DNA of 64,000 nucleotides from Myrmaecium sp. VS I D KN 1 (Eukaryota > Ascomycota > Dothideomycetes > Valsariales > Valsariaceae): NCBI GenBank assembly GCA_019775845.1, contig JADQAV010000009.1, forward strand, positions 930,001 to 994,000, given 5' to 3'. Shown piece after piece: positions 34,759 through 46,949 of this stretch (position 1 is its first letter; each line of letters starts with the position of its first letter). Made by a program: the position numbers and the translations under genes. A model generated the notes under the pieces. That model was given only the letters and a program-made list of their open reading frames with translations. It did no database searches and was not told where the DNA came from.

Positions 34759-37128
34759 GATGATGGTTGCTGGTGGAGATGGAGCGACGGAGTAAAAGGC
34801 GTGTTTGTTCGGCTTCGAAAGAGAGGACGATGAGGGCCAGCCAAAGATTCTGCTGAGGGCAATGGATAAAGAGAATGGAAGTTGGTCACAGACCGAACGA
34901 ATGACAAAAGCTGCTGAGGAAGCAAGAGAGAGAGAGAGAGACGGATGAAGCTGGAAGAGCTGATGAAGGAGAAGGAGAAAGCAAGAACAGGGAACAGGCT
35001 CCTCATATACTCTCCTTTCCTTGACCGGTGCGCACCACCCGCATCCACATCCACATCCGCACGATATTGCCATCACACCGTTCTTACTACCTCCCGCTAT
35101 GACCGCACCTTACCTGCAACCGAGCCTCATTTTCTTCGCTCCCGATTGGATTTGCTTCAAGGGGCGTTTTGCGGAGAATGCGTCTTTCCCTGCCCCCTTT
35201 TCCCCTTATACATCATACATCGTGGTGCGCGTGTGAGATGTTGGCGTGTGGGTGCATGGGTCCCGTCGAGATCAGGAGAAGGAGAAGGAGGTGGAGTTTG
35301 AGATGATACAACACCGAAACGGCCTCCGGGGGGTGAGTAGTATGTCGGTGTGTGCAGTCACGCCAACGAGATACGCGAGGGCGAGGCTCCTCCTCCAGTT
35401 CGTTTTTTTATTTCCATGGAGAAGTTATCATGTCGATATACCTACCTACCTACCTTGTACGTATTTACCGCCCTACAAACATCTTGTGCATACATGCGTG
35501 CAGCAGCAGCAGCAATGACAGTCACAGTAGCCGCCGCCATCACCGTCGCCGCGGCAAAAAAAAGGGGGAGAGGGCGAAACGCGGTGAAGAAGGATGAAGA
35601 CGGAGAAGGAGAAGGAGGAAGCAGCAAATGCCCCGCCAATGTCTGAAGTTGATGATGGTGGTTAAGTATGCTCCACTTTTCCTCGCTCTCTCGTTCCCTT
35701 CCTCTCCCCTTTAAACCTCACTCACGTTCATCATGTTGGTTTTGTTGATTTGACACTTACATTCAATATACAATATCCAAATACTCAAATCCCTATCTAC
35801 AGACCGTACACACACTCTATCCCATCTCTCCCTCTATCTCTTCTTCATTCTCTCTCTCCTTTCACATCCCATCCATCCAACCCGAAACTCCAACAAGGCT
35901 GTTGAAACCACCAAACCACCAATGCGGGGCCGAAAGGGGGAAAGCGGAGCGAATGGGCTGCATTTCTCCGATTGGCTTTTCTCGGGGGATCCATGGATGC
36001 AAGGTGCAGCCGGTGGTGCCCTGCAAGCGAAGATCGACGTCCTTAACTTATATAGATACAAGATATTGTTTGGATGTTTCATGCTCGCTCGCTCAGTTCG
36101 CTTAGACAAACGCCAAACGAAATGCCAAAAAAGAAGCATCATGGTTAAAGTAAATATGGTCCTCCGAGGAGCTACATAGATGACAGGCGATGGGCGCTTC
36201 GATCAGATATTGCGCGATGTGCCCGGAGCCTAGGACTATCCATAGTACGGCCCTACTCCTCAAAATACATCGTCACATATATAGAGAAAAATAAATAAGC
36301 AACAGAAGGGAGAGTCCGGGCTTCTGTTCCGATCAATGAGATCATTCGGTCCCCCTTTTCCCCTTTCAAGAGATGCGAATCCGTAAGTAGCGCCCGGATG
36401 ATATACACGCCTGGCACACATACACACTCACTTAGATACTCATATACTGTATCGTAAGGTAAACGGATTGAAGATATCTATATTAATCTCATTGCGGTTT
36501 GCGAAGGTTCAAGAATGGAAGCAAATCTGCAGCCTGAACGACGAAAAATGTTGGCAGAAAACGAAAAAGAAGATAACCGACCAAGGTATGTACGTACCAA
36601 CCCAACCCACCCACCCATCTCTGAATCGAGAGAGAGAGAGAGAAAAATCACAAAAACCGAACTCATCTGAATCACCATTGCGCCCATTCGCAAAATAAAG
36701 AGAAAACAGAGAAAAAACCCAGTTCGGTACACACGGCATGACAGGGTACCGTAGTAGTACCGTCGTGCCCGGCACCGGGAAGAAGGAGGAAGATCGAGCA
36801 AGAGGCAAGGCCGAATAAGCAATCGAGATCCTCGGGACCGATCATCAAGGTAGAAAAGGGGAAGAAACAGCAAGATCTAAAAGTGAACTCGTTCGAAACG
36901 AAACATGAAAAGAGATGAAACGTGAGTTGGGGTCCCCCCCACCACCACAAAACAACCCCGGTTAGTTTCCTCCCTGTTTCGGCCTGCCGTTCGGAAGCAA
37001 AATGAAAACAAAATCCCACTCCCTTAAGAAAAGATATGTCGGTATCTCGCTCAATCTCACACATACATCCTGGAAAATCGGGGAATCAAAATAATCGGAG
37101 GGAATCTCTTTGTGCGCAACCCAACGCC
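34759..37128. other. Intergenic: LPMO-like promoter and areA 3' flank
   Basis: This 2.37-kb gap lies between tandem minus-strand genes. It is full of short simple sequences (GA runs near 34926, CAG near 35502, CT-rich 35690-35870, GA near 36628). Conserved fungal areA mRNAs have regulatory 3' UTRs, so the part next to 37128 may matter. I see no coding signal. Confidence 0.5.
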
Positions 37129-40041
37129 TTACAAACTCATCGTCAACCACTCCCATTCCTGGGGACCACTCGCCCCACCCGTCAGCCCTTGGCCCATCGC
37201 GCCCATGGGAAGGCTGTTGTTGACGCTTGTCGAGGTCATGTTCGTTGGCGGCGGCACCAGCGGCTGAGGCTCTTTTCGTGAGGGTAGCGACGCCAACGTC
37301 GTGCCGTTCGTATCTTCTGCATCCGCCATGTCGAACTCTTGCGGCTGCGCCTTGCTCTGCCGGCGCGGCCTTTTCGGCGCCACGTTGATGCTCCGGTTGG
37401 GCAAAGACGTGGAACTCTGCGCGACAGGAGGCTTCGGTGGTCCGGGTGCAATCGCTACAACGTTATTCTTCATGCCGGAGGGCGCCGCATTCGTGACGGT
37501 GCTGGCGCTGGCTGATCCGGTCGATTTTGGTGACTCCGATTCATTCCCGCTTGCCTTCGCAGAGGTCGGCGTCGTGACCGGAGTTTGAGCGATCGAATTC
37601 TTCCGTGACGTCTTCTTCGACGACCTAGTAGATGACCCCCCTGTAGGGACAGCATTGCCGCTGCCCCGATTGCGCTTTTTGATCACATCCGTCTTCAAGG
37701 ACAAGGGTCGCACAACACCATGCAATTTCAGGAAGAGACCGCACGCATTGCAGAGAGGCTGGCCTTCCGGATTGCGCCTCCACAACGGCGTGGTTTGCGT
37801 GAAACAATTCGTACATGTTGTTGGCAGGCCGCTCTGTTCGCCCCCCTTGGCATTTCCTGGACTTGCCGGGCGTGACGGCGCCGCAGAGCTGAACCCTGAC
37901 TCTGGAGGCGAGCTCGGAGAAGACTGGGGCCGGTTATGTAACGAGTGCGACTGGATTAAACCTGCAGCGTTTGGTGTGGAGCTAGTGCGGGGGATCTTCT
38001 GGCGACGAGGATCATTCCCACGATTCCTGATGTCGCTGACTGAGGCCGCCGAACCATGCCCCCGCCCAAGACTGCCCCCGCCAGAACTCCAGTCATGGGG
38101 CGACGGAACCAATTCGGTTGCTCCGATCGTGACCGTTTTGCGGGGAGGCCCTGCAGGGTAGCGTGCCGGTGTCGGATTGAACTGGTTGGACAGATTCGTT
38201 TCCCAATGGAAGCCGGCGCTGAAGTCCAGTCCGGAATCTTCCATGGGTGAATAGTCGTGCTTGGTTGGCATGGTGCGGTCGGGGAAAGCCCCGCCCTCGT
38301 CGTCCTCATTGTCGGAATCCCCACCAAACGAAAACAGACTTTCGTGACGGGACGGCGGCATAGCCGCAGAGCGGGTCGTGCAGGAAAAGTCGGTCTGGAG
38401 CACTTGGGAAGGGTCCACATGTCCGGCTTGTTGGAAAGGGGCGGAGAACGACAGGGATGTTCCGGATGACGTGCCTGGGCTGAAGACGGACTCGTTTGTG
38501 GTATTGAACATGTACTGTGGTTGAAGCGAGGTGGAGAGGTTGGACGGTCTTTGGGGTCCGTACCCCGCCATATGGTGAGCATGTCGACCGTCCATCCCGT
38601 GGTGGCGATCGAAATACATATGTTCCCCCTCCGGCACAGGCTGTGGGGTTGAGACCGCAGAGGGATAGGCCGACCCTGGCGGGGAATAAAAGTCCGTGGA
38701 GTTGAGTGAGGATGCTATTGAGTGAGGGTTGTACATGGAAGAGAACGGTCCCGGGTTCATCATGGGCGAGCCAACGGGGGAGAAGGTAAACTGCTGTTGA
38801 AATGGCCCAGCAGAATTTATGATCGTGTCGTTGTCTAGGTTGAAGGTGTCTAGGGCGAACGGTACCTGCGGCGCCGCTGGATGCTGCTGGTGGTTCTGGA
38901 AAGCAGAGGAGATGGAGGATGCGTGGGTGGTGTGATCAGTATGATCGAGACTATAGTGAGAGAGGGTGGCTTCCGCATCGGGATCGTTCGGAATCGTGAT
39001 GCTGTTGACCGCCGGTACTTGAGGGGAACAATCCGCACGTCGTTTTGGTGGCTAGCTTTGATCAGTCGTCGAACTATTAGGTGGAGATAGCGCTGTGTGA
39101 CCGGACTTACCCTTCGTTCATCGATGCTTGTTTTGCGCACATGTCGTTGAATGTAACCAAACTCGTTGTCCGTGGTCACGGCGGGGGGGATGGAAGGCGC
39201 TGAGGCGCGCGAGATGTGAAAGGCGTCCTCGTTCAAGTGATGTGACTGCCGTATGGGGATGGCGGGGGCAGTAGCGTTGGTTGATGCAGCGTTCCGCTCC
39301 TGGGAAGGAGAGGGTGAGAGTCCGGCCGGCGAACCTACCGAGGAAGGGAAGATGAAGTCGTCGATGTTCATCGGCTCCGCGTGTGAGTTCTGTGGGCTGG
39401 ACTGCTGATCTATCGATTTCCGAAGCTGGGCGATGCCACTCGGTGCGCTGGGGGGACTGGTGCTGGGGCTCTGCGGGGAAGGTCTGGGAACGTTATTGAG
39501 TCAACATATGCGCACGGCGGAGATCTACTCTCATCGGGCGGGAATGGAAGACGAACCCTTTACGTTCGAGCTTCTGACGCCGCAGGTTCATGGACATCAT
39601 TCGCCAGGTGAGGTTCTCCATGCGCTCCGCATTCGGCAGCTGCGACTTCGTCTTGCTGTACAACCGCCATATCTGGGTGGCCAGCGGGTCTTTCTTCTGC
39701 ATCTCTTCGGGGTTGTCGAGATCGCCATTGCCGGAATCGTCATGCCATGTGGGGAGGAATGAGTCTTGAAGCATGCCTTTGCGAGGCGTGGTGTTGTCGG
39801 TGGGTGAGAAATCCAGCCTGCTGTCGATGGTGCTGGCGGAGGTCAATGACTGGATGGTGGAGGAGGAGCCGGAGTGGTTCTGAGAGTGGCCGGACGGGAA
39901 GTGGACGCGGCGTGGTGAGGAGGATGATGTAGTAGGGCCTGAATGCGGATCTGCGAGTCCTCCAATCGCGGCTGCGTCAGGCCTGTCGGAGAGGGCAGGA
40001 GCGGTTCCTCCCCCACGCCCCCCATACTGCGCTCCAGACAT
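37129..40041 (-). CDS. areA: GATA nitrogen regulator AreA/NIT2
   Basis: AreA activates genes for secondary nitrogen sources when ammonium and glutamine are scarce. Exons 40041-39529, 39470-39111 and 39051-37129 encode 931 residues. The AreA N-terminal block is clear ([34 protein letters not shown]), then [22 protein letters not shown] and [12 protein letters not shown]. The single GATA finger lies at about residues 703-727: [18 protein letters not shown] followed by [17 protein letters not shown] and a basic arm. The C-terminus EWEWLTMSL matches the tail through which NmrA/NMR1 represses AreA. The first intron is my least certain call: donor AGA|GTAGAT and acceptor CCGCAG are the only phase-compatible pair I found that keeps the block before PSGIAQLR. 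An in-frame ATG at 40275 could add 78 residues. Confidence 0.95.
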
Positions 40042-42783
40042 TGCCGACCGGTGATGTTGCGCGACGAGAACGGGGTGTGGCGGCGTGCGAAGGGGAGCGG
40101 ATGGTAGCTCGAGGAGAAGCGAGAAGTATGGAGAGAGGGAGAGGGAGAGAGGGAGATGGAGAAAGCAAGAGAGGGAGTCGGCGGAGGAAGCGGCTTTCCC
40201 AGAGGCGGTTGAAGCAGCGACGGGATGCGCGGGCAATGGTTCTAGTAATGAACGGGTGCGGGTGCGGGTGCACAAAGCCAGCCAGAGCAGGGCCGAGGAC
40301 TGGTCTCGTTACTGGTTGCCGGCCGAGGTGGGTACGTTACTGCCCTTTGCTGCCCGCTAAAAAGCAGCGGCGCGAGGGAAAAGAGAGCCACGGGCAACGG
40401 ACGGGGGGGGAGGGGGGGAAGAGGCAATGGGGGCGATGGGGGACCTGAGGAGGGGGAACGCTTATTAAGGCTAACTTAGACTGGCTGTGTGCCGTGGACG
40501 GGGGAGTCGCTAAGGTCAGGTAGGTAAAGTGGTTAAAAGTAGGCAGTTGTATGGTAGGCCTCGATGTAGCTTGGCAAGCCCGTTCGGCAACGACATCAAT
40601 CTGGCAACGCTCGTCCAGGTTCGAGGTCGGAGTGCCGGCGCTGCTGGGCTGGAGACGGGCCGGTTTACACCTACGACCAGGAGTGGTAAGGTAAAGACAG
40701 GTACGGAGGAGTACTGATGTCCGGAACCTCCCAATAGTGAGGATTTTTTTAAATATGGGGACCGGAAGGATTGGAGGAGGAGGAGGAGGAGAAGCAAAAT
40801 GGCCGGTGCGGGATGAAAGCTGGGATGGACTGGGATGAATGATGATGGTCGGTGGCCAAAGGAACGGACAAAGATGCGCAGTGCAGGCGGAGTGCAGCCG
40901 AGTGCAGCGCAGCGCAGAGAGCAGAGCGCAGAGAGCAGAGCGCGCACTCTGGCAGTCGGTAGAGCAGAGCCACAGAGTGGCCCACTGACGACCTTGCTAC
41001 GGTAATAACGCTCGTGCTTGTCGGTGGGGACAGGAGCAGCCGCGGGTTGGTTGCGTGGGTGTTGTGGGTTGTGGGTTGTGCGAGACGGTCCGAGGAGAGA
41101 CAGACTACCACCGGACAACCTGACGACTTGTCGACTCGACGACCTCTCCTCTCCGGCAGCAGCAGTAGCAGCAGCAAGTCTTCCAAACGGGTAAGTCGTT
41201 GTTGGTTGTAGACAGGCAAGATTTGAACGATACTAGTACAAAACTTGATAGAGATCGATGGCGAGAGCGAACGTCGATGGCGAGACCACACAGATGGAGG
41301 GGAGGAAGCGAGCAGAAGAAGAGCCAGAAGAGGCTCTCAGGCTGTCCGGACAGGGTCGGTGGGAGCAGGAGGGGCACGATCTGGCGAGTCACAAACCCTG
41401 ACAGGCAGCGGCGGATCGTTTTGTTGCAAGGTAAGAACCGAGTACACCGGTAGCAACAGTAGCAGCAACTCTTCCCATTCCCCCGTGTCTGACTACGACA
41501 ACCGGCGCAGCAAAGCAGCAGCAGTAACTTCAAGTTTACCATCTACCTCACGACCGTGACTCCAAGCGGCGAGCACCGAACAGCAACAAGGCAGGGTCCG
41601 CGTGGAGAGTTCACAAGTTGCCATCCCAAGTCGGGCGCCCGGTGGGGAATGCCGGGGCTGGAGGAGGGTTTTTTGTGGGTTTTTTGCCCGCGCACGCCCT
41701 CTCCCTAGGTTAGGTACAACCAACAACATCCGTCACCACCACCTACCCTCACAACTACCGGTACGGTAGTTTCCTACATCCTACTACTGGAGTTCTATCC
41801 TCCTCGCCTAGGAACCCAGCGAAAGCCCAAGGTACATAGCTTATGTACACACGTTAACACTAGGTACCAAACGCGCTGGGACCGACCGAACCGCTGCTCG
41901 GGCGGACATCTTTTCCCTCCCATCCCACTCACAGCCGAAGCCTACGCCTCTTCCCCCCCCCCTTCCCCCCCGCCGACGCCGCCGTCGCCCGTCGCCGCAC
42001 GCCCGCCGCCGGCAGCCTGGCAACAACAAGCCCAGGGGAGAGAGGCCCGCAACCAAACCCTCACCACCCACTCACACACCACACACAGACGTCCCCGTCG
42101 TATGTAGTTCATCCGCGCCACGCACACGACCACGACGACGAGGCCGACGCATGGAAGATGGGATGGAAGGACCACCGTGCGCCCTAACGCTACGGAGTAG
42201 TAGGTAGGGGCTGGAAGTTCCCGCCCGCCCGCCAAGAGCGAGACGTGCATAGTAATCCGTCGGTAGGGTATTGGTCCAAGCCTAGATGATCTCGGATTTA
42301 GGAGCTATTATTGCACTGGACGGACCTGCGGTACGACAACGCGCGGAAGGATGGATGACTCGATGGTCATCGGGCGGGAGAATAACTATACTACAACTAC
42401 TATAACTACCATAACTTATAGGTATGTATGCATTGGTCTGTCAGAGTACATTCTACAGGTACTTCTAAACCTACTGGTATGTATGGATGTAGTCCCTGGA
42501 GCCGCATCCATCCCATCAGGATCGATAAGTTAGGCGAAGAAGCGACCTGATGTCATGGCAGATGGCAGATGGCAGATGCCAGCCAGCTGTGACCGATCAA
42601 GATGACAGCAACCATCATCACCACCACAACAACAGCGACAGAGAGAGAAAAAAGAAGGCCGCGGCAACCTGAAATAAAAGGACAAGGAAAACCTACCGAA
42701 AGCGTCGTCAATAAGCGACACTGGAACGCTCCATTCCCTCCTCCTCCTTCTCGGAGATTCAAAAAGACATGGATGACGGGCGA

Positions 42784-42840
42784 GCATGGCATGGCATGGC
42801 ATGGCATTGCATCTGGCACGGGCAGGACAGGGCAGGACAG
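42784..42840 (+). repeat. GCATG short tandem units and a duplicated decamer
   Basis: About four and a half GCATG units at 42784-42806 are followed at 42821-42840 by two perfect copies of GGCAGGACAG. All of it is noncoding. Confidence 0.8.
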
Positions 42841-43852
42841 ACACACACGCGCCCGCGCCCGCACCCGCGCCGCGGCCCCCCTTCCCTCCCCCATCCCCCC
42901 GGTCCCGGTCCCGGTTTTTTCTTTTGGTTCCAGTTGTTATGTGATCGGTTTTCCTAAGAGAAACCTGCCGTCATCACGTCGCGATAGGTATATACTCTCG
43001 GTACGAGATTGAAATGTTTTTGGATTTTTTGATGAAGAACTTGATATAAGGTATGTACCTTAAATACATATAATCTCTCTCTTCCGAAGGAGTAGCAGAT
43101 CGGATATGCATGTACATCCGCCTGCCTCTTCCTACTTCTTTCTTCAAAAGACATCAGGCTGGCCACGTCCACGGCTGAGAATCCAGATGTTCTAGAGTTC
43201 TCTCCAAGCTGCCTGCCTGTCTGTCTGCCCTACCCTGCCCCTGCCCGGTCCTTGTCTCGCCGCCCCCACGCCTCACAGACAACCACCCACCGCGCCGGCC
43301 GGCCACCTCCGCCCTACCCTCCCTCTCTCCTCAGCCACATTTCCTACCGCACACACAGAGAGAGAGAAAGACACACAGACACAGACATGCGCCCTGCATA
43401 ATACGATTCTGCGGAGTGGAGAAGAGAGGAGAAGAGGGGCAACCCTTTTAGCTTCCGATGTGGAGTGTGGATGTGGATGGGGAGGCACGGAGGGGAAGAT
43501 GGGCCAAACCTACGGAGTACGACCGTATATCCCATGTACGAATGAGCAGCAACAGCTCGGTACCGGTAGGTCGTGTTGTCTGGCTAGACGACGGTCTTTT
43601 GTTTCTTCCTTCCTTTTTTTTGATCGCTTCTGCATCCATATGTCCAAGCCTGCAGTGGTTACAGTAGTGACAGCAGTTACAGTGGTACAGGATGGATGCA
43701 AAGCCTTTTTGTGTCCTTATTCAAGCGCGCGTCAGCCGCCGAATTCTTCAACATAATAGGAAAGAAAAGAGAGAGAAAGAAGGACATAAGCGAGCTCCGC
43801 AAGAGCATCAATAAACAGAAAGAGAAAGGGAGAAGAAAACAAGAGGACCAGT

Positions 43853-43880
43853 CAGCCAGCCAGCCAGCCAGCCAGCCAGC
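43853..43880 (+). repeat. CAGC tetranucleotide microsatellite
   Basis: Seven perfect CAGC units lie in the areA-HSK3 spacer. Confidence 0.92.
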
Positions 43881-44215
43881 AAACACCTCGAAGCCCAGCC
43901 TTGAAGAAAGGGTCCCCACCTGCGCCGTACCTTTCACGGACACCCCGCCGTCCCTGTCCCGGTCCTTCCCGGCCTCTCTCTTCAGGCCTCCCCTACTTTT
44001 CCCGAAAACCCCCGGACCTAACAACTAGCCCCCCCGGAATGAGGGGCGGAAAAAAAGCCACCTTCACCACCAGGGCACATCGCGAAAAAACCCCGCCGAA
44101 AAGGAGGAAGATGGTAAGAGTTGCTACGCTACGCGCTGCTCCGCGCGGGCCCTCCGTCATGAGCTATTCTTTCCTTCGCCTGTGTCTGCGAGATCGAAAC
44201 TGGTATTCCCTCTCC

Positions 44216-44218
<3 letters not shown>

Positions 44219-44251
<33 letters not shown>
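44219..44251 (+). repeat. AT dinucleotide microsatellite
   Basis: A perfect alternating AT tract of 33 bases, noncoding, about 640 bp beyond the 3' end of HSK3. Confidence 0.95.
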
Positions 44252-44252
<1 letters not shown>

Positions 44253-44887
44253 CTGACGGTTTGGCGCGCCACAGTGGTGGCATACGTCGTCGGCGCAGGA
44301 TGATCATGATGGTACTACTATAGTGTGGGGACAGGAAAGAACGAAACCCATCATACTCCTAACGGTATTTGTTCATAAGTACTATACATACTACTACCGT
44401 GTGCGAACGTGTCCGGAGACTGACCCCTGCGACTTTAATTCTTTTCGATTTGGATACGTCAACACTTGACAATGGTGCTCGCTCTTCCTAACGACCAGAT
44501 CAATGATCGACGTAGAAATCCGAACCCAGCTTTTCACGGAGCACAAATCGTTGCGCAAACCCCGGTAGCCGGGTCTCAGCCGTGACATATCAGTCTCCCT
44601 CGTCGCATCCTATCTTAACTTGCACCCGCATTTCGTTCGTGCCCGTTCGGGCGGCACGCTTTCTCTGCGTGGATAATTTCCTGTCCTTTTACGAGAAAGT
44701 TTGACAACGGGATTACCAGTCGCTCAACGGTGTGTCCAGAAGAGACCCAATGCGCAGATGTCGAAGCTCGCCGCGTCCTCCGGGTTTGCGGCCAGGGCAT
44801 GGATGATGTACGTGGTCTCAAGGAGCGTCGTGTATGGAGAGCGTTTCGTCCGTAAAGGCAAAACTCGTCCCTTCCATCTCTTCAAGT

Positions 44888-45244
44888 TCACTCGCCCCGT
44901 TCGCCGTTGTTTGTCGACGTGGCATTCGAATTGCCTCCACCGCTGACGGTCTCCTCGCCCAACACCCTGCTGGCAGCCATGAACCTAAGCATTGGGTTAG
45001 CCTACATGAACGAGTATAGTAGAAAGGGAAGGAAAAAGCTTTACATTCCACCAGCGTAGCCGCCTAGTCCTCGCATGCTCTGCGCCTGCACGGCTGTCAT
45101 CCGCAGCAGGTTCTCCAGATCGGACATATTGGCGGTGAGCTGGGCGAGCTGGGATTGAAGGTGCGAAAGTTGACGGGACTTCTGCGGAGCTGCAGTGCTC
45201 AGGCGGGAGGAAGCTCCAGATTGCGGGCGCGTGGGTTGGCTCAT
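44888..45244 (-). CDS. HSK3: DASH/Dam1 complex subunit Hsk3
   Basis: Hsk3 is a small coiled-coil subunit of the DASH ring that couples kinetochores to spindle microtubules. Two exons (45244-45045, 44984-44888) encode 98 residues. After a Ser/Thr/Pro-rich start (MSQPTRPQSGASS), the conserved helix reads KSRQLSHLQSQLAQLTANMS, then LENLLRMTAVQAQSMRGLGG, YAGGM, and after the intron FMAASRVLGEETVSGG. This order and the LLRMTAVQA core match fungal Hsk3. The intron (GTAAAG donor, GGCTAAC branch, CTTAG acceptor) splits the Met codon before FMAA. The start is 252 bp from the divergent small membrane protein gene, so the two probably share a promoter. Confidence 0.9.
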
Positions 45245-45496
45245 TTTCGCGGGTGTTGGGCTTTTGCGCAACTGTTTGTCTACCTGAGGAAGATAAACAA
45301 TGTCAAGCCTGGAGAAGAGGTGAGCGGAATGCCCGTGCACGTGCCCGGTGAATATATCTTCCGTGTCGGACGTCCCCGCCCCCGCCGTTCGGCGGGCCCG
45401 ACCGGACCTTGGCCAACTTGGCGCCAGGCACAGCAGCAGTGAACCTATACCTATGAAGCTTTCCAAAATCTGAACGGCTGCAAATGCTCCGGCACC
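45245..45496. promoter_or_regulatory. Short shared divergent promoter, HSK3 / small membrane protein
   Basis: Only 252 bp separate the two start codons, so the region must carry both leaders and both promoters. I did not recognise a specific regulator site. Confidence 0.6.
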
Positions 45497-45931
45497 ATGG
45501 TGGATCCACAAAGCGTCCGTCGATACCTCCTCACGGGAGCCATCGCTGCCATCACGGCAACAGGGGCATGGTACGGAGCAAGCTTGAAAATACAGAACGA
45601 CTATAAGAAGGTACGGTACTATCGTTGAACCAGTCGGTATCCTTGCAGATGAACAACGTCTTGCCCGGCGTCAAGCTCCGACGGTCCCGAAACCACCTCT
45701 AAACGATGCAATGGTTTCGTGGATGCAGAATCATTGGACGATGCCGAGCGACAGACGCTCGGGTCTAGCAGCGCCAGGCTGACATCTGTACAGGAGCGGC
45801 GGATCCGACAGCAAAGGGGACCGGAAGCGAAGATTGCGGAATTGGAGGCTATGAGGGCGCAGCTCGTCACGAAAAGACTCGGGTTGGAGAGGAAAATCGT
45901 GGAAGTCAAGGCACGGCAGCATGATGATTAG
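45497..45931 (+). CDS. Small single-pass membrane protein with coiled coil
   Basis: The N-terminal exon 45497-45610 encodes 38 residues with one hydrophobic segment (YLLTGAIAAITATGAWYGAS) and ends NDYKK at a GTACGG donor. The C-terminal part reads AKIAELEAMRAQLVTKRLGLE and then a basic end, RKIVEVKARQHDD. The simplest phase-compatible joint uses the TGTACAG acceptor with exon 2 from 45794, giving 83 residues. A joint at CGACAG/ACG (45755) would also keep frame and add 13 residues. An in-frame reading from the TTGCAG acceptor at 45648 ends quickly in a stop. The shape, a short membrane anchor followed by a coiled coil, resembles small mitochondrial inner-membrane proteins of fungi, but I do not recognise the family. 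Confidence 0.6.
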
Positions 45932-46391
45932 GATGGGCGAGGTAAGCATGTTTACCTAGATACTCCTTGGGTAAGGTAAAAGACATAATTGCTAATGATG
46001 GATATGTTGTCCCTAGTTATATATCCAGTTGAGTTCTTCTTTTGCTCTAACTTATACAGTAGCATCTATATACAGGCCTGTATGAGAAAAGCACAACTTC
46101 TGAAGCTGAACAAATGATAATGTCTTTATATCAAACGTGAAGTGTTCAACCCTCAACATGACCCTGAATACCCACCCCTACCTAGCTTCCCCGAACGACC
46201 CCTGGTTCCCCATCTCCGCCGACGCCGTCCAGGACCCCGAACCCCACATAGCATGACAACCGGCCGCCTTCACCGTCGACGATAATCCCCATCCACGGAC
46301 GCGCGAACCATCCTCTCGCTGCTCGCCATGTCCGATGCAGCGGGCTTTTAGCGACAACAACGGAAGATGGCCCTAGCTCCGGAGCTCTCCC
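45932..46391. other. Intergenic between small membrane protein and CNL1-like gene
   Basis: A 460-bp spacer between tandem plus-strand genes. An ATG at 46367 opens another frame that would not join CNL1 exon 2. No other signal is seen. Confidence 0.45.
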
Positions 46392-46949
46392 ATGACTTCT
46401 CCCGCGCACTCGATCCCCGACACCCAACTCGGCCTCACCGCCGGCGAGGTGCAGCTGCTGCGCCAGCAGCAGGCCATCGCGCTCTCCCAGGCCGGCGCCT
46501 CGTCGCAAGCAGCGAGCAACGCCTCGAGCCAGGGCCGGCTGCTGCTGGACCCGACCAGCCTGCAGGCGCTGAGCGGTCACTTTGACCGGCTGATGTACAC
46601 CATCCAACGAAGATGGCAAGCAGTACGCACACTCGCCGGGCGGTTTTTTCTTTAATCCCCTCTGCGCCGCCATGAAAAGAAAAGGCATCCGCCGTCCGCA
46701 TCGCTTGCTGACGTGTTTTTCTTTCTTGGGTGCGCTTCGCAGCTGAATGCGCAAACCGAACGCGCGACGCAGGTGCAATACGACCGCGCCGGCAATGCCA
46801 TCGAGATGGCCGACGCCGAGATCGCCCGGCTCCACCAGCTGCTCCAGCAGATCGACGAGCTCCAGGTTGAGTTCGATAAGGTCCGGCGGATCGGCGAGAT
46901 CGTCAAGTGTTTCCGGGCACGGGTCGAAGGCTTGGAGAAACGTTTGTGA
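46392..46949 (+). CDS. BLOC-1 subunit CNL1-like coiled-coil protein
   Basis: Two exons (46392-46622, 46743-46949) encode 145 residues. A Ser/Gln/Ala-rich start contains SNASSQGRLLLDPTSLQALS, then FDRLMYTIQRRWQA. After an intron with a CTGACG branch site the protein continues LNAQTERATQVQYDRAGNAI, EMADAEIARLHQLLQQIDEL, EFDKVRRIGEIVKCFRARVE. The helical core (LMYTI..., IARLxxLLxxxDxLxxEFDxVxxIxxIVKxFRxRV) has the pattern I associate with fungal CNL1, a subunit of the endosomal BLOC-1 complex that regulates Rab5-type GTPase cycling. Size and all-helical content agree. The assignment rests on remembered pattern rather than an alignment. It could be another small tether or kinetochore coiled coil. 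Confidence 0.65.

Larger units (their letters stand above)
40042..44887. other. Long gene-free region upstream of areA
   Basis: These 4.85 kb hold the areA promoter and leader and, at the right end, the 3' flank of HSK3. The region is rich in simple repeats: CAGC x7 at 43853-43880, an AT tract at 44219-44251, GCATG units near 42784-42806, repeated GGCAGGACAG at 42821-42840, and many CAG, GGA and CA runs. Frames here give low-complexity, unspliced translations with no family signal. I see no gene, RNA gene or transposon. Confidence 0.55.

Noticed and set aside
44219-44251. AT tract considered as an origin or element end
   Set aside because: It is a plain dinucleotide microsatellite, with no flanking repeats or other element features.
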